A DNA stretch of 64,000 bases from Chryseobacterium culicis (GTDB taxonomy: Bacteria; Bacteroidota; Bacteroidia; Flavobacteriales; Weeksellaceae): contig NZ_FNWQ01000001.1 in NCBI RefSeq assembly GCF_900108365.1, positions 1,054,001 to 1,118,000 on the forward strand, read 5' to 3'. The notes under the pieces are model-generated. The model was not told the origin of the DNA, did no database searches, and worked only from the letters and a program-made list of their open reading frames with translations. This document shows positions 1 through 8,900 of this stretch, in pieces. A program made the translations under genes and the position numbers. Position 1 is the stretch's first letter. Every line of letters begins with the position of its first letter.

Positions 1-1246
1 GGGAGGTGGTCAATAGCTCAATGGCTTTATCTTTTATCAGACAGGCTTCTTCTTTCGGAAGAAAATTTTCATTAGACATGAAGGTAAAATCCATTTGCTG
101 GTTGTAGGTACTGGTCACCAGGGTATTGGAGTTCAGCCATGGGAAAGCCACGGTTGGACTGATTACTGTTTCCAGGGTAAAGTTTTTGTAATCATTCGGG
201 ATGTTCACTTTTCCCATATTGGATAAGGTGATATCATGCCCGCCTTCGCTGGACTTCAGCATATGGATCATACGTTCTACAACAGGGTGCATGTGTTCGC
301 CCATCCAGAGAAGTTCACGTGCTTCCATCTTATTAATTTTCTCCGTAAGTTCTTTTTTGATCTGTTTGGCATTGTTCATTACATCCCTGCTGTTTTTTTT
401 CACAGAAAGCTCTACCGTTGGGGCAAAAGCAAATAAATGGTCTTCTTTAATTTCAGGAATAAAATGGCGCACGTCTACCGGACTGATCACTTTTCCTTTT
501 GCGCGCTCTCCCTGAACATCCCGGAAAGCCTGCATTACGGAAGAGCACAGCAATGCATGCACAGAAATTCCGTTGGATTTACATTTTTCAGTGATAAGCT
601 TGGTGTCTTCCGGAGTCATTTTCCAGTGAATAGCATAGTTTCCGAGATTTCTCTTTTTGCTTTTTCGCTGGATAGAAAAAAATATTCTGGCCAAAAGGAG
701 ATAAATGCCGGCCTTATATTTTTTGATTCCTGCATTAAAATCCGAAGGCAGGAAATCATTTACCGATTCGAATGCAGCATACGGGATGAGCGGATAATAA
801 GGATTGTCCAGTAAGCCAAGGAGTTCACGCATTAACGTAACTCCGGTTGTACCGTCTGCAATACAGTGAGGTATGATCCAAAGAACTTCGGAAGCATCCT
901 GTCCTTTCACCCATACGAGTTCAGCTAAAGGCTTTTTGGGATCTTCAAACAGCTTAAACCATCCTTTTTCAGATTCTTTAAACCAATCTTCGTCTGTCTT
1001 TCGTTCCACAATACGAAGGGGAATAGGCTCAATATCCTTTTGCCCTACAAAATAAGGGTATCTGCCATTTTTTTGATCAATGGTGGCTCTCAGTATAGGA
1101 TGTTTCTGCTGAATTTTGAGTAAGGCCGTTTTAAAATTTTCTTCAGGAATCTCTCCTTTTATTTTTGCTGTATAGACACAGTTTACAGGAGTTTCAGGAT
1201 CTGCATACATGATCCTCTCTACCATCATTAAAGGTCTTTTGATCAT
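1..1246 (-). CDS. Condensation-domain-like acyltransferase, second copy (3' end beyond the window)
   Basis: The ATG lies at 1246-1244 and shares the ATGA overlap with the stop of the upstream gene, so translation is probably coupled. The gene runs off the left edge of the window after about 415 codons. Read on the minus strand it starts MIKRPLMMVERIMY and contains PHCIADG, a variant of the HHxxxDG active-site motif. The second (catalytic) His and the Asp-Gly are kept, while the first His is Pro. It is a clear paralogue of the next gene: LVTSTYNQQMDFTFM here matches MVTSTYRGEMDFTFM there. The fold family includes NRPS condensation domains, PapA acyltransferases and wax-ester synthases, which move an acyl chain from a thioester to a hydroxyl or amine. 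By context (tandem glycosyltransferase, lipid megasynthases) it probably acylates the glycolipid. The substrate is unknown. Confidence 0.8.
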   Translation of the reverse strand, partial: MIKRPLMMVERIMYADPETPVNCVYTAKIKGEIPEENFKTALLKIQQKHPILRATIDQKNGRYPYFVGQKDIEPIPLRIVERKTDEDWFKESEKGWFKLFEDPKKPLAELVWVKGQDASEVLWIIPHCIADGTTGVTLMRELLGLLDNPYYPLIPYAAFESVNDFLPSDFNAGIKKYKAGIYLLLARIFFSIQRKSKKRNLGNYAIHWKMTPEDTKLITEKCKSNGISVHALLCSSVMQAFRDVQGERAKGKVISPVDVRHFIPEIKEDHLFAFAPTVELSVKKNSRDVMNNAKQIKKELTEKINKMEARELLWMGEHMHPVVERMIHMLKSSEGGHDITLSNMGKVNIPNDYKNFTLETVISPTVAFPWLNSNTLVTSTYNQQMDFTFMSNENFLPKEEACLIKDKAIELLTTS

Positions 1247-2514
1247 AATACTGCCATTTGTTTTAATTGTGAATGTATAATCTGTATCACCTCATCACGC
1301 ACTGCCAGAGCATCTGCGTAAGGCAGATATCCTTCGCTTCCCATAAATGTAAAATCCATTTCCCCACGGTAAGTAGAGGTTACCATTGTGGTGGTATTAC
1401 CCAACGGACCTATCACTGTCGGACTGAAAATAGTTTCTACAGAGAATTCTTTGTACTCATGAGGAATCTGAATGCGTCCCAGATTAGAAAACATACAGTC
1501 GTTAGAGGATTTCCCGTTCTTTAAAAGTCTGGTGAAATTCTTCAGCGCATCATGCCCGGATTCCATCACCATCATGGTAATGTAAGGATTAAGCCTGCCT
1601 GTTTTTTGTGCCACAGATTTCTGCATCGCACGAAGATTGTCATCAAAGCTTAGCTTTTCATCCGAAGAAACCACAATCATAAGTCCGAAAGCAAAAATAT
1701 GATCTTCCTTAATCTGATGGGCAAAACGTCTGATATCCACCGGACATGAAACCTTGTTGAAAGATTTCTCACCTCTTACTTTTTTAAAGGCCTGCAATAC
1801 TGCCGCACTCAAGAAGGTATTTACAGTTACTCCCTGAGATTTGCAGTAAGCAATTACTTCTTTGCTCACCGTTTCATCCAGTTTCCAGTGGATCAGATAG
1901 TCGTTCTGTCTTTCTATAGCTTTTTTGCCTACCGGAATGCATTTAATTGCGGTAGCGGCAAGTCTTCCGATAAACTTAGCTTTGAGTTTCTGTCTTCGGC
2001 TGTTCAGGATTTTTGCAGGAACCACATCCTGTATTCCTAAGATGGGATTTTCTGTGCCGATATCAGCGGCGGGATGATCCAGTACCATTAGGAATTCTTT
2101 CAGAAAAGCCATTGCAGAACCGCCATCACAAAGACAATGATGGAATGTAAACAGCATGTCGGAAACATTTTCCCCTTTGATCCATACAAAACGGATCAAG
2201 GGCAGTTTTTCATAATTAAAGGCAGTGTTCCATTCTCTTCTGGATTCTTCCTGCCACTGGTCTTCATTCTGCCGGGTAATGATTCTTACAGGAATAGAAA
2301 CAGGGTTTTCCGGAACATTATACCAGGGAATATTTTTTTCATCATGACTGATCAGTGCTCTCAGCCATGGATGTTTATTTTGAATCTGAGCGAGGGCATG
2401 CTGGATATCCTTAAGAGCAAAGGTTCCTCTCAGTCTGAACGAAATGATTGCATTAAAGGGTTCTGTACCGTCCCCCAGTAACATGCGTTCACCAAATAGC
2501 AGTCTTCTTTTCAT
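1243..2514 (-). CDS. Condensation-domain-like acyltransferase, first copy
   Basis: A 423-residue protein with an intact HHCLCDG motif at residues 125-131, the HHxxxDG catalytic signature of the condensation/PapA/wax-ester-synthase superfamily. There is no signal peptide or membrane segment, so it should act in the cytoplasm. The length suits a single stand-alone acyltransferase with two chloramphenicol-acetyltransferase-like halves. The gene starts 14 bp after the glycosyltransferase stop and its own stop overlaps the start of its paralogue by 4 bp, so it is an inner gene of the lipid operon. The likely role is transfer of an acyl chain from an ACP or CoA to a hydroxyl of the sugar or of the lipid product. 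The family call is firm, while donor and acceptor are inferred from neighbours only. Confidence 0.82.
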   Translation of the reverse strand: MKRRLLFGERMLLGDGTEPFNAIISFRLRGTFALKDIQHALAQIQNKHPWLRALISHDEKNIPWYNVPENPVSIPVRIITRQNEDQWQEESRREWNTAFNYEKLPLIRFVWIKGENVSDMLFTFHHCLCDGGSAMAFLKEFLMVLDHPAADIGTENPILGIQDVVPAKILNSRRQKLKAKFIGRLAATAIKCIPVGKKAIERQNDYLIHWKLDETVSKEVIAYCKSQGVTVNTFLSAAVLQAFKKVRGEKSFNKVSCPVDIRRFAHQIKEDHIFAFGLMIVVSSDEKLSFDDNLRAMQKSVAQKTGRLNPYITMMVMESGHDALKNFTRLLKNGKSSNDCMFSNLGRIQIPHEYKEFSVETIFSPTVIGPLGNTTTMVTSTYRGEMDFTFMGSEGYLPYADALAVRDEVIQIIHSQLKQMAVL

Positions 2515-2528
2515 AGGCAGAGTATGAG

Positions 2529-4931
2529 CTATACTGAAGTTAATGTTGAATGTTCCGTTACAAAATTTTCCAGCAGTTCTACTGCTTTGTCGTTACCGCC
2601 GGCAAGGGTAAATGTATTGCGGACTTCCTGGGCGGCTAATCTGTATTTCGGATTTTCCAACAATTCAAAAACTGTTTCACGAAGAGCTTCTGTACGAAGT
2701 CTTTTGTACCGGATGCTGATTCCGCAGCCTGCCTGTTCGATCAGTTTTGCAATATGGAAGTGATCATACGCGATAGGAGTAATCAACATCGGCAACCCAT
2801 TACGGAACGTATCATTAACGGTATTGAACCCTCCGTGGCAAATCACCATGTCCATTTGCTGCATCACTGCAGACTGAGGAACAAAGCTGTTCACAATAAA
2901 ATTCTCCGGCCATTCTTCAAAGATTTCCGGTGGAGTAGCGGCAATTACTGTAACAGGCTGGTCTTTAAATGCTGCAATGATTTTTTCGAAGAAAGCTTTT
3001 CTGATATCTACCAGCAATGTTCCCAATGATACAAAGATCTTTGGAGTTGTTGAGGCATTCAGTTTATCCCAGTCAAATGGAGCATCGTTGGGACGGCCTT
3101 TCACCGGGCCTACAAATTTCATATGAGAAGGAACCGTTTCAAAACCGGCAAATGCCTGCGATGTAAATACCATATTCAGTTTGTGAGAATGGATGTAAAT
3201 TCCTTCTTCATGAATACCTACTTCCTTTTGAAGGTCTTTGATCAGGTTTTGCTGCCATTCCCAGATTTTAGGAGCACTTTTTTCCGTATCTCCCATCACA
3301 TCCGGCGGAACAGGAGTGGTAGTTACGCAAGGAATATGATGTTTATGAGCAAAAAGAGCTCCTCCGAAAGTGATGCAGTCATTTACGATTACATCAGGCA
3401 TCCAGTTCTCTGTAAGTCTGGTTAATCCCGGCATCATCATTTTCGCGAAAGGAACATACGTTTCTTCCAGTGCCAGTTTCATCACTTCAGGTCCTGAACA
3501 TGCGGGTCCGTCATCCTGTCTTTTTAAAATGCGGGCAATTTCCTCCTGATAGGGAATAAGATCTTCTTCGGGATAGAAATAAGAACCTCCTTCAGGAATA
3601 TGTTTGTTGTCTAAAGGCGTAATCCCGAACCATTTTACTTCGTGTCCCCGGGCAATTAAACTGGCTCCAACACTTAAAGTAGGGCTTACATGTCCGAAAA
3701 ACGGCGGAACCACGAATAAAAATTTAGACGGCTTTTCAGGTTTTGAAGCCTTTGATATAGCCTGTTCCAATAGATTGGCTGCTGTAGCTGAACCTCCGGC
3801 TTCCACAAAAGACTGGCCTACTTTCTGAGCGGCTTCACGGTAGCTTGGGTTATTTAAAATCTGTTGTACAGCTTCTCTGAGATGATTGGCTTTAAATCGG
3901 TTAAAATTAAGACGTTCACCCGCTTCGGTACGTACTACACGTCCTGCAACATGCGACTGGTCATACGCAATCGGAATTACGACCAAAGGAATACCATGGG
4001 ATAAGGTTTCAGATACGGTGTTATGACCGCCATGGCAGACTACGCCGTCAAGATGAGGTAACAGATCCAATTGCGGAACCTGCTGATACACCATAAAGTT
4101 GTTCGGCCACTGCTCAAAAAGCTGTGGATCGGAAACCACTACAACAGTTAAGTTTTCGTCTTTAAAGGCATCAATCACTTTTTGAAAAAATGCTTTTTTA
4201 TGATCATGATCGAAGGTAGTTCCTATACTAACTAAAATCTTTTTGTTGTCTTTGCTTTTTAATTTTTCCCAGTCGAATTCACATGAAACACGTCTTTCTG
4301 TAAGAACCGGACCTGTGAATTGATACTGTGACGGCAGATCCTCCATTTCCCCAAAGAAATAATTCGATGTTAAAACAAGGGTCAACAGATCTGAAGTTGC
4401 CAAAGAGCGTTCTTCCGGGAAACCCAGTTCTTTCTGCAAGTCGATGATTTGATTCACTTCCCATTCGTGTACTTTCGGAAGCTCATTCATGATTTTGATG
4501 GCTGCCGGAGCAGTAACGGAAGTCGCATAAGGAATTTCAAGAGTTTTAGCTGCAACCGGAGCTGCAAATAACTGATGATCTCCGATAATCAAATCGGGCT
4601 TATATATTTTTAATAATGAAACAATACCCTTATAGCAGTGTCTGTTCAATGGGATAAGAACCTCTTCGTAAAGGAATTTCACGCTGTCTATGCCATACAC
4701 TACTTTTTTGGAGATAATATCGAGATATTGTTCACTTTCTTTCTTTTCTTCGTCGGTCTGATCGTATTGGATCAGTAATAATTTTCCTCCCTCGGGAAGT
4801 TTAGCTTCTAACGTAGGGTCTAGGGTGATCCAGGCTACTTCATGTCCTCTTTCCAGCAGCGTTGCACCGATGCTTAGAGTAGGGTTGACGTGACCTGTCA
4901 ATGGTGGAACTATAAATGCAAATTTAGCCAT
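2529..4931 (-). CDS. Tandem (fused) UDP-glycosyltransferase, two GT1/MGT-like domains
   Basis: The 800 residues are two complete glycosyltransferases joined near residue 400. Each half begins with the same signature: residues 3-14 carry VPPLTGH and residues 403-414 carry VPPFFGH, the His being the usual catalytic base. Each half ends in a nucleotide-sugar-binding stretch: CHGGHNT at 299-305 and CHGGFNT at 698-704, followed by PIAYD. Family members of this macrolide/UGT type are usually about 400 residues, so this is an in-frame duplication or fusion. There is no signal peptide. The first eight bases overlap the end of the alpha/beta hydrolase gene. The natural reading is that the two domains add two sugars in turn, or a disaccharide, to a hydroxylated lipid made by the neighbouring megasynthases. 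Sugar identity cannot be read from the sequence. Confidence 0.88.
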   Translation of the reverse strand: MAKFAFIVPPLTGHVNPTLSIGATLLERGHEVAWITLDPTLEAKLPEGGKLLLIQYDQTDEEKKESEQYLDIISKKVVYGIDSVKFLYEEVLIPLNRHCYKGIVSLLKIYKPDLIIGDHQLFAAPVAAKTLEIPYATSVTAPAAIKIMNELPKVHEWEVNQIIDLQKELGFPEERSLATSDLLTLVLTSNYFFGEMEDLPSQYQFTGPVLTERRVSCEFDWEKLKSKDNKKILVSIGTTFDHDHKKAFFQKVIDAFKDENLTVVVVSDPQLFEQWPNNFMVYQQVPQLDLLPHLDGVVCHGGHNTVSETLSHGIPLVVIPIAYDQSHVAGRVVRTEAGERLNFNRFKANHLREAVQQILNNPSYREAAQKVGQSFVEAGGSATAANLLEQAISKASKPEKPSKFLFVVPPFFGHVSPTLSVGASLIARGHEVKWFGITPLDNKHIPEGGSYFYPEEDLIPYQEEIARILKRQDDGPACSGPEVMKLALEETYVPFAKMMMPGLTRLTENWMPDVIVNDCITFGGALFAHKHHIPCVTTTPVPPDVMGDTEKSAPKIWEWQQNLIKDLQKEVGIHEEGIYIHSHKLNMVFTSQAFAGFETVPSHMKFVGPVKGRPNDAPFDWDKLNASTTPKIFVSLGTLLVDIRKAFFEKIIAAFKDQPVTVIAATPPEIFEEWPENFIVNSFVPQSAVMQQMDMVICHGGFNTVNDTFRNGLPMLITPIAYDHFHIAKLIEQAGCGISIRYKRLRTEALRETVFELLENPKYRLAAQEVRNTFTLAGGNDKAVELLENFVTEHSTLTSV

Positions 4932-5706
4932 GGTTTTGTGTTAAAATTTTAGATAAAAATTGAGCAATCGTTTCAGCAATGCGCTGAGGTTCCTGGATAG
5001 GAATATTATGATCGCCCGGAATTAATTCAAGTTCAGACTGGCTGATTTGAGATTGCAGCCACTCACCGGTAGGTCTGCAGTTGGAATCAGCGCCATAAAG
5101 CAATAGCGCAGGAGCTGTTAATTCATTAAAACGGGCTTCACCAAGGAAATGTTTTTCCCTGATCATGTCTGCTTTAATGCTGGTCTGATTAAACAGAAAT
5201 TCATACATACGGTGGTTCTTCTCCATTTGTCTTTTGCCCATCTGTACTTTGGTGGTGTCTGTAAAGTTGGCCACGTAATGCTCAAGAAACTCTTTGCTGT
5301 ATTCATCAATGATGTTACGGGCTTTTTCGTCCTGGGGATCCGGCGCTTCGATTACCACTAGCTGATTCACGCGGTCCGGGTATTCTAAAGCTGTTTTTAA
5401 AGCAATAAGACCTCCGAAACTATAGCCGACAAGGTGTACTTTTTCCAGTTGAAGGTGATCTATCAAACCTATAAGATCGGATGACATGTTGTCAAGATCG
5501 TACCCATCCAGAAAACGCTCACTCATTCCGTGGCTTTTCAGATCGTACATCACCACATGGAAATGCTTTGCCAGCAAAGGGGCAATATTAAAATAATAAA
5601 TGGACAGGTTGCTGAACATACCGTGGATGAGTACCACGGTTTGTTCGGCTCCTCTGTTTAGTTCCTGTATGTGAACTTGTCTGTTATTGACAGTGATTAT
5701 TGGCAT
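4924..5706 (-). CDS. Alpha/beta hydrolase of the lipid operon
   Basis: A 260-residue alpha/beta-hydrolase-fold protein. The oxyanion region is LIHGM near residue 27, the nucleophile elbow is GYSFGG with Ser96, and the late His is in GDHN near residue 230. It has no signal peptide. It overlaps the ACP gene by 10 bp and the glycosyltransferase gene by 8 bp, so all three are co-translated. Neither megasynthase has a thioesterase domain, so this enzyme is the best candidate for releasing the finished chain from the ACP, or for proofreading stalled chains. A general esterase role is the alternative. The family assignment is strong and the releasing role is inference. Confidence 0.8.
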   Translation of the reverse strand: MPIITVNNRQVHIQELNRGAEQTVVLIHGMFSNLSIYYFNIAPLLAKHFHVVMYDLKSHGMSERFLDGYDLDNMSSDLIGLIDHLQLEKVHLVGYSFGGLIALKTALEYPDRVNQLVVIEAPDPQDEKARNIIDEYSKEFLEHYVANFTDTTKVQMGKRQMEKNHRMYEFLFNQTSIKADMIREKHFLGEARFNELTAPALLLYGADSNCRPTGEWLQSQISQSELELIPGDHNIPIQEPQRIAETIAQFLSKILTQNHG

Positions 5707-5996
5707 TCGTAGATATAATTGATGATCATACTAAGGTCAAGATTAATCAGCTGGTCAAGATCCATAGAAGATAACCAGCCTGTAAAGTCGATCTGATCAC
5801 CAAAATGCGCCTTGATCTTTTCAGAGAAAGAAACAATCTCGATGCTGTCCATTTCAAGATCTCTGGTGAATGAACTTTGAGGAGTAATATCCATCTCTTC
5901 TACAAATTCAGCACCTATCACTTCAGTAATAAAACCTTTTAATAAAGTAAAAAGTTCTTCGTGGTTCATTTTTAATGTTGCGTTTACAGTGTCCAT
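5697..5996 (-). CDS. Stand-alone acyl carrier protein
   Basis: A 99-residue acidic protein with the phosphopantetheine site LEMDSIEIV, Ser51 counted from the first ATG. This is the DS[IL] motif of acyl carrier proteins. The first ATG at 5996 overlaps the end of the second megasynthase gene by 13 bp. A second ATG at 5969 (MNHEELF) lies just after that stop and gives an 90-residue protein, closer to the usual ACP length, so the start is uncertain. It is probably activated by the phosphopantetheinyl transferase domain encoded just upstream. It may carry the starter, the finished chain, or the acyl group used by the two condensation-like acyltransferases. Confidence 0.82.
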   Translation of the reverse strand: MDTVNATLKMNHEELFTLLKGFITEVIGAEFVEEMDITPQSSFTRDLEMDSIEIVSFSEKIKAHFGDQIDFTGWLSSMDLDQLINLDLSMIINYIYECQ

Positions 5997-8900
5997 CCGA
6001 TAATATAATTTTTATGTTTAATAGTTTTTATTTCAATGTTATTGATCCACAGGTGATCGTCTTTTATCATTTCGACTTCGAAGGCTTTAGGGTTTCCCTT
6101 CAGCCCTGTTCCCAGGAACTTTCCGCAGGCTTCCTTGGCTACCCAGAATCGGGTGGTCCATTCTGCCTGATCTCTGTCTTTTAATAAGATTAATTCTTTG
6201 TCCGTAAATACCATGTCGTAGAATCCTGAACTGCGTTCTTCCATCTGTTCCATATCAATGCCTACCGGTTTTCCATATCTCGCGATTCCTACGGCTTCTT
6301 TGCCTTTATGGGCCAGCGAAATATGAATATCTTCTGTGAAATCACTGATGAGGTAAGGTTTTCCCACTTCATCGGACCGGATTTCAAACGTGATCGGGAA
6401 GCAGGCGTGATCTTTTTCTTTCCGGAGAAGATTTCTTACAGCGTCTTTTACTGCTACCCGGCTTACCATCCAGTTTTTCTTTTTGTTAGGTAGTAGCTGC
6501 TGGTGATGCTGCTTTTCTGTCTGGTTGAAATATCTTTTCAGGATAAAATCCCAGGAAGCTACTCTGGTATACGCCTGATGGAAAAAGAAAACTTCAGGGG
6601 CAATCTCTTCCGAAAGGCGGTTGTGCAGCGGTGACATGGAAACATTCCATAAGGCGGTATCAATTTCCAGTCTTCTGTTCTGCCAGCCGGTAATGGCGCA
6701 CCATACTTTTCCGTCTCTTTTCAGGATGATATCGGCGATGGCAAATTCATCATTCAGCTCGGTGAGCATGCAGGTACATTCAAAAATACCTTCCTGATCA
6801 TGCATATCTCCGAAGAATTCAATATCTCTGATTTTCACAGGGAATGCAATACGGTCTTTCACCAAAGTAAGCTGAAGCCAAAGCCCGAACAGCTGTCCTG
6901 CATTATCAAGCAAAGAACCTTTACCACCATTTCCTTTTATTTTTCCGATAATACCTTTGTCTCCAACGGCTGACACTTCAGTAATTCCCTGGTACTGATC
7001 TCCATGGAACATGTGCATGTCGTAGATTTCTTCAGGGGTTCTTTCGATAGGTAAAAGATTACCGATGGAAAGATTGAAATCAGGGGTTGGAACAGGAGCA
7101 GATTTTAAAACCACTTCTGCGTTGGCAAAGTTTTCAATATCGAGATAAGCGTGATTCGGTGAGCGCCATTCTCCTTTTACGGTTTTTTCGAAAGGTTTAG
7201 CGACGTTCATCCATTGGAATACACTTACGTTCATGATTTTATGAACCAGTGTTCCCGGAATTTCCGCTTCTGCGATTTCTGCAAGCTGTTCAAAGATCAT
7301 CGTCATCGGAATAACCGGTTCCATATCTGCTACATGAGCCCATCCTTTTGGCTGTCTCAGTAAGCTGTGGTCGATCAGGTAAGGATGACTTTCCAGGCTA
7401 ACGGACAGGTCTTTTGAGAAGGAACTGCTTCGTGGTGCTGCCTGAGCAACAGTAACTACAGGTGCGGGGCTTTGAATTTTGATTTCCGGACGGTTTTGGA
7501 ATAAAGTCAAGACTTCTTCCTGCATTCTGATCATCTCCGAAACATTTTCCTGAAATGCCTGTACCAGTGGATGACCGCTTTTAGCAGCAATGGCTGATGC
7601 TGTGGCTGTATATTGTTTTGGCGTATCAAAAGACTGAGCCAAAGCTTTCACTTCTATAAAATTACGGATAATAGGCGAACCTAGCTCAAGCTTAATACCT
7701 TTTCCTGATGCTCTTTGGGAATGATTCTGAATCTCCAGAAAGTCAAGAGCAATTGTTTTTCCTTCTACAAATAACGAAGCTACAACACGTTGTAACTGAG
7801 CTAAAGCAGAACGGGTTGGAACGCTGGAAGCGATGGTACTGAAAGCTTTTCCTTTCAAAGTATCATCAATAAATCCAATCAGACCGCCAGTTCCGACTTG
7901 AATGAAAACTCTTGCGCCTTCTTCATATAATTTGTCTGTCAGCTCACGGAAACGGACAGGTTCTACCAAATGCTCTGCACTCAGTTTTCTGATCGCTGCC
8001 TGATCTGCAGGATAAGGTTCTAAGGTGGTAGCAGACCATAATGGTATTTTTGTCTGCTGGAATTGTGCTTTTTCCATTCCCGCAAGGATCACATCCAGTT
8101 TATCTGCGATAAAAGGAGAGTGGAATCCGGACTGGAACGGCAGTATTTGATGGAAAATCTGTCTGGCCTTTAACAAAGGCACCAATTCATCCAGAGCTGC
8201 ATTGCTTCCGCAAAGAATCACCTGATTAGGGCAGTTGTCATTGGAAATATATAGGTCTGAAATTTCTGAAATGAAAGGCTGTACCACGTCAATTCCGGCT
8301 CCTATAGCAATGAACCTGGAATCTTTTAATTCAAAAGTCTCAGGATTCAGTACATCAATTAAAGCTTTTACAGAGTTGGCCTCCGCTAATTCCGAAGAAT
8401 AACCTGCCAGCCATTCTCCCAAACTGTGTCCGGCATTCATATCAGGAATAATTCCCAGTTTTTTCAGTGAATTATCAAGAATACTGCAGTTGTTGAAAAT
8501 GTTCAAAGCATCGGTTAAAAGTCCTTCTCCTTCTGTTTCGATAGGTGCTGTTAATCCGAAATAACGGCCAGCCGTTTCTACTTCACCTTTTGCCAGACCA
8601 TCTAAACCGGGGAATACGAAGGCTATTTTACCACCATCTTTTAATAATGGAGCAGCGGTGTACCAGATATCCTGTTTGTTCTTCCATGTGATATTTTTGG
8701 AAACAATTTTAATGGCTTTTTCCAGTCTAGCAGGGGTGGGATCAAATATCGCAACTCTGAAATCTCCTTCACCAATTGCTGTTTCATTATTTTGTAAAGC
8801 TGAAAGCAGTTCTTCATGGGTAGGTCTGGCCAAGATCAATACCTGATCTTTTTTAGGCATATCATACCCTTCCAAAACCACATGAGCATTGATTCCCCCG

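Noticed and set aside
201..1055. Plus-strand ORFs of 60-125 codons at the left end
   Set aside because: They lie antisense to the minus-strand acyltransferase, which keeps a continuous frame with family motifs.
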